NCBI GenBank assembly: GCA_002917075.1
Contig: NTMA01000119.1
Location: 90,460 to 154,459, forward strand
Length of the DNA stretch: 64,000 nt
Origin: Hawksworthiomyces lignivorus
Taxonomy: Eukaryota > Ascomycota > Sordariomycetes > Ophiostomatales > Ophiostomataceae
Direction: 5' to 3'
Made by a program: the position numbers and the translations under genes. Every line of letters begins with the position of its first letter. Within the stretch, counting starts at the first letter, position 1. Positions 41,141-51,585 of the stretch are shown here, piece after piece. Under the pieces are notes generated by a model. That model was given only the letters and a program-made list of their open reading frames with translations, searched no databases and was not told the DNA's origin.

Positions 41141-42952
41141 TTAGGCAATGTTAGCGAGGCCGCCGCATGCCTGCACGACGGTCTGCTGCCGCCGCTGCCG
41201 GGACCGGCGCTCTCGCTCCCAGATGGCCAGCCCGGTCGTCACGGCCATGACGGCCCAGCGCTCGCCCAGCTGGCCGGACTTGCCGCTGCCTAGGAAGGAG
41301 AAGCGGGCCACGGTGGTGGTGGTGCCGTGGCTCTTGTAGGCGCCGCCGTCGCCGTCGCGCGGCGGCACCTCGACGTTGGCCCACGTCGCCACGATCTCGC
41401 GGCCGTCGGACGTGCGGCGGCGCTCGACGGCGCGGTCGGCTTCCTCGCCGATCAGCTGGTCGAGGAGCACGGCGGACGTGGTCGTGGACGACGTCGACGA
41501 CGCGTCGGTCGTCTTGGCGGCGGCATCGGCGGCATCGGCGGCAGCAGCAGGGGCGGCCGCCTTGACGGCAGCCGCCAGCGGGTCGGCGGCGTCGGTCAGG
41601 CGCACGAGCTGCCAGCCACCGCGCCAGGGGCTGCCCTTGCGGCTCTTCTTGCTCTTGCGGGTGCTGACGCTCTTCTTGGCCTTCTTCGGCTCCTCGCTGA
41701 GCGTGCTGAGCTTTCCCACCCCCGCGCCGCCGCCGCGCCGGAACCCGTACCGCCACGTGTGGCTGAAGAAGCGGCCGGCGCCCTCGACCATGGAGAAGGC
41801 GGTGCTGGGCCGGGGCGGGAGCGAGATGGAGTCGAACTCCTTGTGCTTGCCGCCTCGGCTCGCGTCCTCGGCCGTCCCCGACAGCGCGTCCAGCTCGGCG
41901 CCGGAGCAGTAGCGCCACTCAAATGTCTCGCGCGCCCGCGTCCGGCTGAGCCCGCTGCCCACCTCCACCGTAAATCGGAACCGGCTGTGCCAGCCAAAGT
42001 GCACGCCCAGCTTCTCCTCGGCGCGGTCGGCGTCGCTCTCGACGTAGCGGAAGCCGCCGAAGCCGTCCGACTCGGACGACTCGGACGACTCGGACGACTC
42101 GGACGACGACACCAGCTTCGGCAGCGGCGGCAGCCCAATGGTCATGCTGCGCCCCAGCGCGCCGCCAAACTGCACGTCCGTCCACGGGCCGTCCTGCTCG
42201 GCGTTGGGCCCACCGTAGAGCACCACCGGCGGCTGGCCCGTCGACTCGTCGTTCAGCCGGCAGGCGTACAGCGGCGGGTTCTCAAAGGGCCACGCGCTGT
42301 GGATGCCGCCCCGCCGGTTGTTCCGCCGGCTCAGGTGCCGCGTGATCCGCCGCCCGCCGCCGCCCAGGTAGTAGTAGAAGCCGTCGCCGTAGTCAAAGAT
42401 GTCGAACATCTGCGGGAAGGCCGGCTGCCACAGCGAGTAATCGTAGGGCTGCGAGCCGTAGTTGTCAATGTAGGATGCCGCGATGCCGCCAATGACGCCG
42501 CTGCCGCCGTTCCGCAGAGACGCATCGAGCAGCATGGCCGGCGGAGCCGACGCGGACCGACGCGGGATGGACTGGCTGTCTGGATACTGGATGCCGAGAG
42601 GCAGCGGCGCCAAAGAGGACGATGCTGAGGAGGCGATCGACTCGTGTAGCGAGTCTTGTGATTGGGAACGAGCCAGTCCGTTTGCGGCCGGTGCGCCCTC
42701 GGCTTCCAGAATATCGCGCTTCTCCTCGTCGATGCTGCCGCTCTCGGCGGCTTCTCCGTCCTTATCATCTCGTTCCTGTTGGCCGTCGTCCTCGACGTCC
42801 ACGTGCTCCAGCACACCGCACATCTCGCTCTCGGCAGCGTTGCTGTCTGCCACCGTATCGTCAGCCTTGCAGTGGATAGTCGACTCCGTTGCGAACATCG
42901 CCGTCTTCTCTTGGAGAGGGTCGGCAGTTTGGACGAGTGTCATTGTCGCCAT
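41141..42952 (-). CDS. large protein of unknown function (603 aa)
   Basis: Single exon from ATG 42952. The N-terminal ~150 residues are acidic and Ser-rich and probably disordered. About 155-215 is aromatic-rich (YDYSLWQPAFPQMFDIFDYG, YYYLGGGG). From about 225 a beta-rich pattern appears: ENPPLYACRLND, VVLYGG, WTDVQFGGALGRSMTIGLPP, then a Ser-Glu repeat, VHFGWHSRFRFTVEVG, TFEWRYCSG, GGWQLVRL, REIVATWANVEV, TTTTVARFSFLG and ERWAVMAVTTGLAIWERER. This alternation resembles fungal tubby/LOR-like beta-barrel proteins, but that is a guess from pattern only. A Lys/Arg-rich segment (KKAKKSVSTRKSKKSRKG) and an Ala-rich segment interrupt it. No membrane helix or signal peptide. GC-rich, producing long antisense frames that are shadows. 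Confidence 0.75.
   Translation of the reverse strand: MATMTLVQTADPLQEKTAMFATESTIHCKADDTVADSNAAESEMCGVLEHVDVEDDGQQERDDKDGEAAESGSIDEEKRDILEAEGAPAANGLARSQSQDSLHESIASSASSSLAPLPLGIQYPDSQSIPRRSASAPPAMLLDASLRNGGSGVIGGIAASYIDNYGSQPYDYSLWQPAFPQMFDIFDYGDGFYYYLGGGGRRITRHLSRRNNRRGGIHSAWPFENPPLYACRLNDESTGQPPVVLYGGPNAEQDGPWTDVQFGGALGRSMTIGLPPLPKLVSSSESSESSESSESDGFGGFRYVESDADRAEEKLGVHFGWHSRFRFTVEVGSGLSRTRARETFEWRYCSGAELDALSGTAEDASRGGKHKEFDSISLPPRPSTAFSMVEGAGRFFSHTWRYGFRRGGGAGVGKLSTLSEEPKKAKKSVSTRKSKKSRKGSPWRGGWQLVRLTDAADPLAAAVKAAAPAAAADAADAAAKTTDASSTSSTTTSAVLLDQLIGEEADRAVERRRTSDGREIVATWANVEVPPRDGDGGAYKSHGTTTTVARFSFLGSGKSGQLGERWAVMAVTTGLAIWERERRSRQRRQQTVVQACGGLANIA
42072..42107 (-). repeat. 9-bp coding repeat (Ser-Ser-Glu / Ser-Glu-Ser)
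   Basis: Four exact copies of TCGGACGAC (plus-strand reading) encode a run of SES/SSE in the 603-residue protein. It is likely to vary in copy number between strains. Confidence 0.9.
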
Positions 42953-44605
42953 GGTGGGTTCGGGTTAGGCGGCAAAGACCAAAAAAGGAAAAAAAAAAAA
43001 AGAACGAAAAGAAAAAAAGAACAAGAGCTAGGAACCGCCCAGAAGGAAAGAGAGGCCACGAGTTATAAACAGATGCCGCGGAATGTAAACAAAATAGGAC
43101 AAGGAGGAAGAGCTGGGAAGATGAATTGTTATATTGCTTGGTTCTTATTAATAAGATGGCAAAACTCCTGATGGGTAAAGCAATAGCAGCGCGACTGGGT
43201 ATAAAAAAGAAGAAAGGAAAGTCTTATTCAATCTTTGGTCCACGATAATGGAGCTGTCTTATGCCTGGCATATGAAATGCTGTCTATCTGTCAGATCTTG
43301 GTCCGGATCATATCTAGCATTATGTATGCTTTTCCACTCCTCTCTAGTTAGGACGAGAAGACCACAGCCTGTGCCTTCATTTTCTTTTTTGGTGCTGCTC
43401 TGCGATAATCTTCACAAGCCTCTCTGCAGCAGTTCTCTCCCATTTCCCCATTTAGAAGCAACCCTTCGCGGTAAAGGGATCATCATCTCAGCCACTAACT
43501 TATTTTATTTTATTTATTGTAATCCTCTTGGCCCTGGTGATCATTTTCTTTTTATTTATTTATGTAATGTGACAAGACTAGCATCGACGCCTAAAAATGA
43601 AAAAAGGAACACCTGGCAATGGCATGTTCCGTGAGAGCAAATAGAACTACGGTAAGCCTGCTCTGCATTGCAAAATGCGCTGACGCTTCCGTCACAGTCC
43701 CCCGCCAGGGGAGATCCGCAAAAGAAAGCATCTAGGCCAACTGCCATTTGTATGAAGCAGGACGGATGTAGTCAGATAAATAGATTGGATAATATAAAAA
43801 GATCTGCGTTGGTGTGCCACGGCAACACTCCATTTTGGTACTGTTGTCCCCTCTCTGCCTCTTATTGGTGAGCGCGCAACTCAGCCCAGGGTGCCTGACA
43901 TAGAGTAAGAAAAGATGCAAAAAGCAACCTGCTCCGCCTCGCTGGAGATCTGCAATCCTCTTCTATTTTATTTTTATACCTTTTTCTTGCGCTTCGCTCG
44001 CTCTTCCTCCACCCGTGCGCATCAATGCGGGTGGGACGGACTCGGCCGTTGGGGAAGTTTATGCGGCTGAGTTCAAGCAGTACTTTTTGAATGTCTTACT
44101 CTTACTTACCGCCTTTGGCTTCCTGCAATGACAGCAGCAAAAGAGGGCAGAAAAGGAAAGCTTAGCGGAGCTCTTCTCCTCTCACGCTATTGTCCAAGAA
44201 CTCTACCATTGAAGTGTCCTTTCAATTGGAGACAACTTCGCCATGAATAAGATTCATAACCGAACCTTACTTAGACCGCTCTTTTTTGCATCAACTTTTA
44301 TGCCGACTTGATCTTTATGCAGTATAATATCTATCTTGACCTTTCAGCTCCAGCTCGAGGCTCCAACAGTCACGTGTAGTACCTGGCTATCGCACAGCCA
44401 GCTCAAACCCCAAAATGAAAGGAAGCACAGCTGAGGACATACTGACGTTTATTGTAGTTGGAAATCTGCTTTTATATGTCATAATCTAGTAAATTTCAGT
44501 TATCCACACTTTACATGCTGAAGCCGAGAGTGTTGAAGATACGGGCCGTCGCCAAGATGTTGGAGAAAACGGAAGCCCCAAGGCATAAAAGAATAATGCA
44601 AAATG
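42953..44605. other. 1.65 kb intergenic region
   Basis: Promoter side of the 603-residue protein, with A-rich and T/A-rich stretches (about 42985-43020 and 43499-43560). No coding exon seen. Confidence 0.5.
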
Positions 44606-45136
44606 CTAGCGCGGCAAGTGGCGGCTAACACACTGACAGCATTCCTCAGTCTTTAGGTGGCGTTGAAATCTGCGATGCTTGGTGCACAACGTCTGGTGCT
44701 TGGAACAAAAAGAGGCCTGGCAGAATTCAGCTCTACGGCAGTTGCCTTTTCGTGCCTTAGGACAATGATGTGTAGTTCCACTCTTGTTCAATTGGCTTGT
44801 TGTTTGAAGTTGGTCGGACTGGGGCAATATCGATGTAGTGCGCGATGGCGAACAAGGTGTAACTTGTTTATGTCGGCGAGGAGAAGAGCCATGAGAACGT
44901 GGTCTGCCGGGAGTGTATGGCACGACCGGAGTGCTTCGCGACGTAGCAGTTGCACTTCGTCTATGCCTCTGAGATATAGGACGGTGAGTAAATGTCAACC
45001 TAGTCCGAGGTGACACAGAGGTCGCAGTCTGGTCTTGCTGGCCAGTCGGGCTCTGTGGGTGATGGGTCTTCTTTTTCCGGAAGGTCTTCTTCAACTGGCG
45101 AATCTTTCGCCGTCGACCAGACCTTTTCGATGGCAT
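44606..45136 (-). CDS. small basic Cys/His-rich protein, unknown
   Basis: From ATG 45136 a 176-residue frame starts MPSKRSGRRRKIRQLKKTFR, extremely basic, with a Ser/Thr/Arg-rich middle (RPISQRHRRSATATSRSTP) and a compact C-terminal cluster CRRAEFCQASFCSKHQTLC, then HRRFQRHLKTEECCQC. Spacing C-x6-C-x5-C-x2-H-x3-C-x2-H...C-C-x-C could hold one or two zinc ions. The basic tail suggests nucleic-acid binding or a nuclear location. I recognise no family. There are no introns. The composition and ordered Cys/His cluster argue for a real gene, but conservation was not tested. Confidence 0.45.
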   Translation of the reverse strand: MPSKRSGRRRKIRQLKKTFRKKKTHHPQSPTGQQDQTATSVSPRTRLTFTHRPISQRHRRSATATSRSTPVVPYTPGRPRSHGSSPRRHKQVTPCSPSRTTSILPQSDQLQTTSQLNKSGTTHHCPKARKGNCRRAEFCQASFCSKHQTLCTKHRRFQRHLKTEECCQCVSRHLPR

Positions 45137-45203
45137 TGTCGAAATCGGTGAGCAGCTTCTTTGTCGAAGGTTAAAAAGTGCTCTGGCAAGCAAGAAAAAA
45201 ATA

Positions 45204-45227
45204 GAATAAAATAAAATAAAATAAAAA
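45204..45227 (+). repeat. AATAA-type pentanucleotide repeat
   Basis: Four to five consecutive 5-bp units (AATAAA-type) directly upstream of the basic Cys/His-rich gene on its promoter side. Confidence 0.85.
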
Positions 45228-45832
45228 TTGCAAGGACAAGTAATGAATAGTAAACAGCTATCAGGCCAGCTGAAAGCTTGAAGTTGTGCCTACAGATAGA
45301 GAATATTAGGGAGCTTATAGAGAAGTTGGCTCTATTTGAAGATGATTGTAGATGTTCGTGAGGATGTCTGCTGCCTTATATATTAAATCTGCAGAAACTT
45401 TATTCACATTTCTTTAGATTCTCAAGAATAAAAGGCATCACTGCTAAATATTGAGACTACGACTTATGTTCAGCTGTTTAAGCTTTCTAAGTCTAAGAGC
45501 GAGCCGTTGAGAGGACTCAGGAAGATATGAGACGAAACGAGAATACAAAACACAAGAATACAAAGAAAATCGAAATACTGTGACGTGAAAACCCAAGAAA
45601 GGAAAATATAAGAAAACAATTGTGAATGTGATAGGTCTACTTCATGGCAAGGAGAAAAATAGTACCATGTAAAACGTTGTTATGGGCTTCCTTATTCTTG
45701 AGATATTTAATAGATATCTGCAAAGATACATTATCCATAAAATAGCACTTAGAGTCAAGGAATCTTTTTTTTGGTCTGCACGCTCTTTCTCTTGCGTCTG
45801 CGGCTCTTGGGAGTTTTTGGCCGGATCACAAG

Positions 45833-46066
45833 TTACTCGGCCAGTAGAAGAAGCGTCTCCCACTCATGGACCATTTCTTTTGCTTCAGCGAACCACAAAA
45901 AGTCATGTATACCGCTGATTGCGAAGTAAAAGATCTTGCGCACAATTTGGTTGTCTTCGTTGTATGCAAACTTTACAAATTCGGCACCAAATGCTTCGTC
46001 AAATATGTCTTTGATCTTCTTGTCAGCCAGATCTGGCGGCACTTCATCCGCACACCGCTCCTCGCC
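45833..46066 (-). pseudogene. protein-like remnant, family unknown
   Basis: The frame reads DEVPPDLADKKIKDIFDEAF, then GAEFVKFAYNEDNQIVRKIF and AISGIHDFLWFAEAKEMVHE before a stop at 45833. It has the look of real protein, with alternating hydrophobics and coding-like codons, but a TGA lies just upstream and there is no ATG. Either a 3' exon with undetected upstream parts or a decayed gene. I cannot name the family. Confidence 0.3.
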
Positions 46067-46783
46067 ATCTCAGCCCAGGCCAAACCTGCCTTGGTCACCT
46101 GTTCACCCTTATGACGAAGTAACGCTTCTGTCAGCTATACGGCGTTATAGTGCTGTTTTTCCGGCTTCTTGGTTCTTTGTGTCGCCATTCGGTATATTTG
46201 CCAGTAAACCTACGTACTGACTTCAGTGCATTTCAGTGGTGTCACGTGCAAACTTGCCGCTGCAATCCGCCTACGACGTCATCTGTTGGCGGTGAGTAAT
46301 GAACCAGTTCTGCCTGTAAATGTGGGGACTGGGCAAGGCTGACAGGCTCTGGAAGGCCTGCGCCAGCCGAATCACGACAGCGGCCTCTCCACTAATAGCA
46401 GTCCGGGCATCCGCTGCCAGTGGTCAATGACTCTCCACGAACACACAAATCAACGGCGAGTTGATGGAGGAGAGAAAGCGTTGAACTTACGACGGGGCAT
46501 CTTCTTTCGACATTGGAGATACGCTCGTATTTGCATCAAGCATGCTGCGATAATTTGAGCAGCCTGGGAAACGCACGCTTTGACAGCCTGTGGTTCTCTC
46601 TTTTTTTTTTCCATTGACGTCTACCAATCGCTCTCTGCTTCTCGGCTTCTTTGCTGTCGCATCAGCTGTGCATTGGTATCCGCATCTCTTCGATAGATTA
46701 GTTCCTCAATCGCTCGTCAGTTGCGGGTCATCTGTAATTGCGTTCCGCCGCTCATCCTCTCTTTGTCGCTTCCCATCACAGCC

Positions 46784-48661
46784 ATGCCTAGATCCAGAAG
46801 TACAGCCTCCTCGTCACGGTCACACTCTCGTCCAAGCTCATTGTACAAGGCCGAGGCTGATTCAAGCAGCCATGGAAACAGCCACCACGCCGACGACGAG
46901 GACAGTGACGCTCTCTCCGTGCCTGTCGAGACGCTAGTCGAGCATCTGCTGGCGGCGCGGCGCGCCCTCGGCACCATCAGCCAGGTGCTGCGCGGCAACG
47001 AGCTAGCCACAGAGGCACGCGAGCTCCACACAGAAGCTGTCGTCTTGGCGGTGCACACGACCTTTCTGCGGCGCGGCATCCAGGAACAGGTCAATATACT
47101 GCTGCAAGTGCGCCGCGGTCTCAGCCGCGCCTACGATACCGGGCGGCGGGACTTCCGCGCTCTCATACGCACCTTGGACGCCGCCAACGGCCAACTCGAG
47201 CACACAATGAGCATTTTGCGGGCGACCACCGTGGCCGCCATCTTTCGACCGCCGGGCGAAGAGCCCCGGAACCTGCTCGACTTCATCGACGAGGCAGGCG
47301 TCGAGGCACTGCGCGATGCCATCAAACAGAGCATCGCCGAGCTGCAGGTAAAATTCGCGGCGCCAATGGTCTTGTTCCTACTTTTTTCTACGTGTGGAGC
47401 TAATAATTTCCCCGTGTTTGTCTAGGCCGCTCAGACATCCTTCGACGGCGACCTTCTTCGTTTTGACACCGACCTGAGGGCTCTCAACAAGGCCATGACT
47501 TCCGCACCAGAGCTGCCTCCTCCGCTGCTCACGGTATCCGAGGTACCCGCAGACGAGCGACTCGACCACTCCACCGCGGCGTCTTCCGAAGTCCCCCATC
47601 TCCTCTCCTCCTTGACGAAACGATCGCATACCATGGCGGAGAATCTCGCGTCGCTGACGCGCCACTTTGATCTCTGCGTGACGGCCGTGCGGACCACAGA
47701 AGGCGGGCCGGCCCTGGCGCGGTGGAAGGCGGCGAACGCGCACGAGGCAGGAGGCGCGGCCAGCGGCAGCAGCGGCGGTGGCGGTGGGCACGGCGGCGCC
47801 AATGAGCAGGTGTCCATCTCGGGCGTGATCGCCGAGCAGGAGGCAGCAGCGGCAGCATCGGCGGCAGGGGGCGGCGGCAGCGTATCGGACCTAGAGCCGC
47901 TGTCGGCGCAGGAGCGGGCCGAGATGCTGCAGGTGGTGCTGCAGGACGCGGCCGAGGTGGATGACGTGGTGGCGGACATTGGCGCGGAGCTGCACGAGGC
48001 GGAGGCCGAGTTCGCGGCGGTGCGGGCGTTTGCGGACCAGACGCACGCGGCGCACGCGGCGACGACCGCGGCGCTGGGCGTGCTGGACGAGCTGGGCACG
48101 CGGCTGCCCAGCTACGCGGCGGCCGAGGACGACTTCGCTGCGCGCTGGGCCAACGAGCGCGCCGTCGTGGCCGACCGCCTCGCCGACATGGACGCGCTGC
48201 GCGCCTTCTACGAGGGCTACGCCAACGCCTACGACACGCTCATCCTCGAGGCCGAGCGCCGCCGCACCGTCGAGGCCCGCATCCAGACCGTCTGGCGCAA
48301 GGCCCGCGACGCCGTCGACCGCCTCGTCGACGCCGACCGCGCCGAGCGCGACACCTTCCGCCAGGAGGTCGGCGAGTTCCTCCCCACCGACCTCTGGTTC
48401 GACATGGACCGCCCGCCCCGCGGCCTCGAGCTCTTCGCCCCCACCGCCGCCGCCGCGCCAGAGGGTGCCGATCAATCCTCTGCCGCTGCCGCCGCCGCCT
48501 CCCGGTCAGATACTTCGCGGCGAAAGGCGCGCAAGGAGGCCCAGAACGACGCGCCGCAGGCAGAGAGCGGCGCCGACAGCATGCTGGACGAGGCCGGCAA
48601 CGACCCGTCTGGCAGCCGCGGCGTCGGCGGCAGCAGCACGAGGACAGTCGTCGGGCGCTGA
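46784..48661 (+). CDS. atg17: Atg17 autophagy scaffold protein
   Basis: Two exons (46784-47347, 47426-48661; intron 78 bp) give 599 residues from ATG 46784 (MPRSRSTASSSRS). The Ser/Arg-rich start is followed by the Atg17 core: VETLVEHLLAARRALGTISQ, TTFLRRGIQEQVNILLQVRR, RDFRALIRTLDAANGQL, RATTVAAIFRPPGEEPRNLL and DFIDEAGVEALRDAIK. The rest is a long, mainly helical, coiled-coil rod, matching the crescent-shaped dimer known from yeast. Atg17, with Atg29 and Atg31, scaffolds the Atg1 kinase complex at the phagophore assembly site under starvation. Insertions of Gly/Ser and Ala (about 280-320) and a disordered Ala/Ser tail make it longer than the yeast protein (417 residues). Exon 2 is very GC-rich, with large antisense shadow frames. 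Confidence 0.92.
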
Positions 48662-49917
48662 CAGCTGGGATCATTCGTGATTCGCTTGTATCTTATTGTG
48701 CTTTACGTACCACGTCTATACGGTCACTGAGTTTGTCTTATTTTTACAGGAGTCTTTGGAACACATGGCTAGGAAATCAAGGCACAAAATGCTCCAGAAG
48801 AGAAGTTTGGTCGGGTTAACCATATTGAGACGTTCTGATAACATCCTTTTCTTGATTTGTATTTTCATTATCACTGCTCGTCTAGGTAGGTCGTGTTCAT
48901 TGGCCTCGTAAACACATCGCTACTACGCAACATCAGCTTCGTTTTGATAAAACACTGAGATCCAGCACACAATTAGACGAGCGCAATTACATGCAGCAGA
49001 CATGTGAGAGCACAGGGGTTGCTATTAGATGTTCAGCTTCCCCAGCGCGCCTAGGTCCACTCCTTTTTGCCTTGCTCGGGCGCGCTCTCTTCCGCTCTTC
49101 TCAACTCGTATGGAGCACATGCAGCTAGCTCTATTTCCCTACGCCGAAAGAGGCGTCAAGATATACGATGTAAATGATAGTAAATGGCGCAAGCTGGGTG
49201 AAGAAACCCTCCACGCCGAGCGCCTCAAGCTCTCTCTACGCAGCTGGATTGAAATGAGATGTGAAATATTACCAGCCCATCTCCAAAATAGGGAGCCAAC
49301 ACGGACTATTTCGTTATCGCTCGTCATCCTATCAGGGGTAGCTGCACAATCAAAATTAGAACAAGATAACTCTCTAAACCCAATTCTGACGATCTGCAGC
49401 TTCATTCTAACCTTCTTTTGCAGAGGCCAATGTTTTCTTCTTTTCTTTACTCCGTCCCGATTTGTCTTCGGTCCGTCAGTATGTGGTATCACAATTTACA
49501 CGATGTCTAAATTTCTCGTGTTGGCGTTCATGTCTTTCCGTACGCATACGGAGTAGCAATAATATATGAATGCTTTGAAACTAGGCCACTTATTCGACAA
49601 CATCCTCTCTGTTATGATGATCGCTTTGTTGGTATGACCTTGCTTAGTTGGTATTAAACTTTCGATAAAGATGTCTTAGTCTAGCTGTCTAAACTGCCAT
49701 ATCTTCCATAGCTTTTATATTCTTCTTTGGCCTTATTTGTTTCAGTCGTCATTTTGTCGCGTTCATCGATTTTCAAAATGCGGTGCCTTTGACATATGTC
49801 TCGTATTAGAGAGTCTGAGCCAGTATTGCACTTCTCGTATATCTAGCTTGTCGATCGCTACCACACGCCACTCCTTATTGTTTACTGTTTCCTCGCTAGT
49901 TAACACAATAATCCGCG
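48662..49917. other. 1.25 kb intergenic region
   Basis: AT-rich. TACTCCGTA word at 49547-49555 (minus). Reading frames on both strands at 49029-49556 are not convincing. The promoter of the polytopic membrane protein lies at the 3' side. Confidence 0.5.
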
Positions 49918-51585
49918 ATGCCTTCGTTGTATATCCTATTTATCTTTTCTTATGCTGTCCAGTTCTTCCATGCTGCTGTTCATGGCTCTCCCACTCCAGA
50001 ATCCCATGATAATTTAGCAGCACCATCGACAATATTGATGACATCTCGTGCATTCCATGAAGACGAAAGCAGCTCAGCTGCTGCTCCTCTGCTTACGTTT
50101 CGAGACGATATCTCTGTTGGCATTGACTGGACGACACTGTCTGACCAGAAAGACGTCAGTGTCTTCACTCTTGCCCTCTCTAATACAACCAGACCGGGGC
50201 CGACTGATCTTCTATACGCCGTGCCGGACGGCTACCGCTTTCTTTTGCCATGGTGGATTGGCATACCCGGTGCAGTGCTCAACCTCTTCATTGCGCTGCG
50301 TATAATCATCAAGGACTCGTGGCGCTGGAAGGGAAGGCAGCAAGGGGAACTGCATTCTCATGCAATTGAACTGAGCAGATCTAACCAAACATGGACCTCA
50401 CAAGAGAAGGATAGAAGATCATATGCTACTTCAGGACGACGACCCCCGCGAAGCCCATCACCATCATGTAGTGAGAATACATACACGCCACGCTGTGTTT
50501 TCTTTACCGACACCGCGTTGCGATATTTGCAACTGGCATACCTGCTGACCCAAGTTGTTGCCGGGCTTGCCTACGTGATTCAAAATGGTGACAGCGGTCA
50601 CGATAACACTGCAGGTGCAAAACACAGGCGGTTCGCCGGTGCGGCCGCCTACTGTCTCCTCTTCGCCGCTGTCTGCCAAGTATGGTCTGCCATGTTTCAC
50701 CTGTTTTCGCCCACGATGCGACGCTGGAGGAATCTGAACGGCGATGACGATAAGAAAAGCCTCGGGCGTTTTCAGTTTCTGCATCCCATCGTCTTCGCTC
50801 TCTTTTCAGGGATCACCGTGGTTCTCGCCATTGTCGATTTCTTCATCCTCACGGTGCCACCTGCGAGCCAGGCACCGATCTGGCAGGTCTGGAGCCCTTG
50901 GTGCGTGCCGTACGGCTACATTGGCCATGATCCGACAGGCTCGCACAGCGCTTCGGCATCAGGCTGGAGAGCTGCAGAGTTCGTCTACAAGGCGCCAGCC
51001 GACACGGGCACGCCGTCCTACCCAATCGGCCCAGATCGCTGGCCCTGTGCTGATGCCGCCGGTCTCTCTCTGTATCAAGAAGATGTTTCCATCTTCCCTC
51101 GGGTCTGGATTGACTCCGTTTTCGGCGTGATTATGTGTCTGCTGCTCCTAGCTGCTTCTCTGCGCCTCTTTCAGCTGAAGTGGAAGTCTCGGGAGAACAT
51201 CGAGAAGGGAGGTTCGAAGTACACGCTGCTCGTTGCTAGTAAGTTGCAATCCTCTCAGTTCTCAGTTTCGTTCTAAATGGGGGAGAAAACCTCAGGAATG
51301 TCTAACTCATCTCCAGATGGAATCATGCTCTTCTTGGTTCTTGTCACCTGCGTGTTCACCGCGCTCAAATTCTATGACATCGCCAAGCTCGACGATCCTC
51401 GGTATTTTGATGGCTCCTATTTGGTCTGCCCTGGGCTGGTGAACACGACGTCCAAGCCGTTTAATGTCAGCGGCATTGGTTTGTGCTTCGGCGTGCAGGT
51501 AGAGCTGCCCGTCATTGCTCAAGATCTTCGTACCGTCTTAGACATGGATAAGTCGAACTTAGCTCAGATTATTTTCAATGTCTGA
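49918..51585 (+). CDS. polytopic membrane protein, unknown function
   Basis: Two exons (49918-51238, 51317-51585; intron 78 bp, phase 1) give 529 residues. The N-terminus looks like a signal peptide (MPSLYILFIFSYAVQFFHAA). An extracellular Ser/Thr-rich segment with an N-glycosylation site follows, then six membrane helices: LPWWIGIPGAVLNLFIALRI, YLQLAYLLTQVVAGLAYVI, AAAYCLLFAAVCQVWSAMF, FLHPIVFALFSGITVVLAIV, SVFGVIMCLLLLAASLRLF and IMLFLVLVTCVFTALKFYDI. A hydrophilic loop rich in Ser, Arg and Pro sits between helices 1 and 2. Aromatic-rich IWQVWSPWCVPYGYIG lies in the loop after helix 4. This is a receptor- or transporter-like plan, but I recognise no family signature. Splicing is supported by phase and the continued membrane pattern. 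Confidence 0.7.

Larger units (their letters stand above)
45137..46783. other. 1.65 kb intergenic region with a protein-like remnant
   Basis: This contains an AAAAT pentanucleotide tract (about 45204-45227), a protein-like minus-strand fragment (45833-46042) and the Atg17 promoter with a pyrimidine-rich stretch close to the gene. Confidence 0.5.

Noticed and set aside
41327..42628. 433-codon open frame on the plus strand
   Set aside because: Exactly antisense to the 603-residue protein; Arg/Ala/Gly/Val-rich translation typical of a GC3 shadow.
47891..48674. 194- and 144-codon minus-strand frames and a 239-codon plus-strand shifted frame
   Set aside because: Shadows of Atg17 exon 2.
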